Assembly: GCA_026874595.1 (NCBI GenBank)
Contig: CM049314.1
Span: 71,190,300-71,254,299 of the forward strand
Direction of reading: 5' to 3'
Length of the DNA stretch: 64,000 nt
Origin: Sipunculus nudus
Lineage: Eukaryota > Annelida > Sipuncula > Golfingiida > Sipunculidae
The notes below the pieces were generated by a model that saw nothing but the letters and a program-made list of their open reading frames with translations, ran no database searches and was not told where the DNA came from. Shown here piece by piece: positions 61,771-64,000 of this stretch. The first letter of the stretch is position 1; each line of letters starts with the position of its first letter. Made by a program: the position numbers and the translations under genes.

Positions 61771-62254
61771 AGGTGATTACTACAGGGCATCCACTTGAGA
61801 CCAATAATCACACCAGGTTTTGGCACACCAGATGGAATCACAGCTGAGAAACTTGCATAATTGTTGTCATTTTATAGTTAAAAAAAATAGAAAAATATTC
61901 GTAAAAATAAGAAAAAATACAAGGGGCACCACCATTTTTTGGGAACTGACAAAACTAATCATGGTCAATATTCAAGGCAAGATTCATGACAATCCATGCA
62001 TTAATTATCCAAGAAATTGGAGGTTTTGTATCAAATTTTTTATTATTATGGGAGGTACATAAAGGCCCCACAGGATATAGGTTACAGTGACCTAACTTAG
62101 GGTTTGCAAGGAGATTTTTTATGGACCTCCCTAGATTTTTAGTTACAGGCTTTAGGGTCAGCGGTTTTGATTTGTGCCCTGCTGATGACCAGACGGCCGA
62201 CAGACATAGCGCCATACCTATACCTCAGTTAACTTACAGTCAGCTGAACTAAAA
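61770..62254 (-). mobile_element. Helitron-like element end (AGCTCAGCTG family), partial
   Basis: On the minus strand it begins TTAGTTCAGCTGACTGTAAG and continues through GGTATAGGTATGGCGC and CATCAGCAGGGC. This matches the 22266 left end. Confidence 0.5.
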
Positions 62255-64000
62255 ATCAATTAATTTTGCTCTCAGAAGGAGTCCATAAAGTATCATATGT
62301 GTTGAAGTCTCACCATTCACAGGCATCTTGTCACTTCAGGTCAACCTGAAACTTTAAAAGTCTGTTTAGTTTCTAAGACGTAACATTTGCTGTAATTACA
62401 ATAAACCATATCAGAATTGATAATACCATGGAGACAGAATTAACTAATTCTGCTGGACACTCTGGCTGTATGTCCATTTGAACTTAGAACATAATTATTA
62501 ATGATATTAATAATAATAATAAAGTTTAATAATAATTATAAAGTTTATTGCTGACTTAAGTGTATATATGGTATGCTGTACATAGGATGAAATGAAATGT
62601 GAAATCATTAATTTCATTATCATCAGCATTTGTGTTTAAGTCAAAAATAGAAAAGTTTTGTGTTTCAAAATCAATAACTTTTGTACCATATTAACAGGTC
62701 ATACAAAATCTAGGACATTTTCTGGACGAATGAGAGTCATGTATGTTTAAGTTTTATGGGAACAAAATTTTACGAGAAACAAAGGGAACATTGAACCCAA
62801 GAGAACTTTATTTTCTTCACTTTTGATGGATAATGTAATTATTATTTTATCTGATATTATTTATGATAATAATATTTTTTTAAACCGAACATATTTATAA
62901 TTTCAGTATAGTGTTTAACTTTTATGATATGACCAACTTAATCGACAGGAGGGCAAAACACTGCTTTTAGTACAAATGACGCTTCTGTATAATTAAATAT
63001 TCATTTAATTAAGTTAGAGGTGTCATTTTCCTGATGGTTTCATTTTCACAATACATGGTACCCCCTTTCATAAATTTCACGAGCATAACAACAATCACAG
63101 TATATGTACATATATCACAATAAAACTTTGATCTGAGCGAGGGGTTTATTTACAAAACTGAACAAACACATTTCATAGACAAGACACGTCTCCTTGGGTT
63201 TACCATACTGGAAAATCTGGCAAACAAACAAGTTTGATTCCAGCTGGGTGGCATCCACATACCTATAACTAAGAAATATATACTGGACAGGACATCATTT
63301 AAAACTGATAACATTATATCTTAACATCATAATGTATACACAGTATACTGTTAATAAAGTCAACATCTAAATATACAATCATTTCAGTGTTTATTATACA
63401 GACAATACATCTTAAGTCTTTCCTTTTAGTCTGATCTAGCTGAAATTATTACAGATATTTATAAAATATAATAACACAATGACTGAATGTTATAATACTA
63501 TTTAAATCAAATTTTATTGTATTTTCATACAGTTTGGATTGAGCCATATAAGAAATGCTTTTAAAGGCAAGGTTTGTGCATAAATGAGAGTTTTATGTGA
63601 CACAAGAAATGTTCACCTTGAAAAACATTCACTTTTACTAACTCTATCAGTTTACAGACAAAATGTTATCTGAGCAAATAGTTTCTTTCAAACAAGTTTC
63701 TTTTGTACAATGAAACCCATCTATTATAGACCCTTGAAGGACCCTGGCTACTATGTCTGAGGTAATATATTTACGTTTTTAGTTTACTGATCATCCTACT
63801 TTGGTAAAAAAGCAAATTTTCAATCAAAATTCTGCCTTCGAAGCTGATAACTCAACCAAAAAAGTTGACTAAATAATATATATATTTTTTTTTTGGCATT
63901 TACATATTGAATAACAAAGTTTGTGTTGTCTAGTTAAAATAACACACACACATTGACAGTAACATCAATTTGTTATGATGAAACTTAATTCAAGTACCAC
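62255..64000. other. AT-rich intergenic sequence
   Basis: I see no exon, MITE boundary or RNA gene. A TTTATT at about 63147 would be AATAAA on the minus strand, so part of this could be the 3' UTR of a gene beyond the right edge. That is only a guess. Confidence 0.4.

Overview
This is an AT-rich animal nuclear genome window holding four intron-rich protein genes. No prokaryotic feature is present. The introns and intergenic DNA are crowded with short inverted-repeat elements and roughly 280-340 bp tandem cores of a type I associate with bivalve molluscs. With animal-type genes and a sperm CatSper subunit, I infer a lophotrochozoan, probably a bivalve. The species cannot be read from the sequence.

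Layout. (1) 529-692 (-) is the first coding exon of an AGFG-type ArfGAP; the rest lies off the left edge. (2) 1413-28958 (+) is a 22-exon gene that I assembled by splice phase into a 795-aa CatSper auxiliary subunit delta (CATSPERD). One of its introns is best explained as a GC-AG intron. Its introns hold a decayed Penelope-like retroelement with a hammerhead-ribozyme-like core, a 1.6-kb unidentified insertion with 8-bp target duplications, a Helitron-like element ending beside a splice acceptor, and several MITEs. (3) 29037-32597 separates two convergent genes. (4) 32598-54950 (-) is a 19-exon very-long-chain acyl-CoA dehydrogenase gene (ACADVL). Its introns hold a mariner transposase relic, MITEs and two tandem arrays; one array carries regularly spaced perfect DR1 nuclear-receptor half-site pairs. 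(5) 55176-59110 (+) is a 3-exon Mediator subunit 11 gene (MED11), head to head with ACADVL across 225 bp and encoding an unusual C-terminal tail. (6) 59111-64000 is intergenic DNA with a second copy of the tandem family and no recognised gene.

The genes act in unrelated processes: vesicle trafficking, sperm calcium entry, mitochondrial beta-oxidation and transcription. They do not form a functional cluster. The shared features are two divergent gene pairs (AGFG/CATSPERD and ACADVL/MED11) and dense non-autonomous transposons, several ending within a few tens of bases of splice sites. I found no convincing new multi-gene system. The best leads are the DR1 array inside a beta-oxidation gene, the 1.6-kb orphan insertion, and the MITE families with inferable target duplications. 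All splice models were built by eye from frame, splice consensus and remembered family sequence, with no alignment or transcript data.
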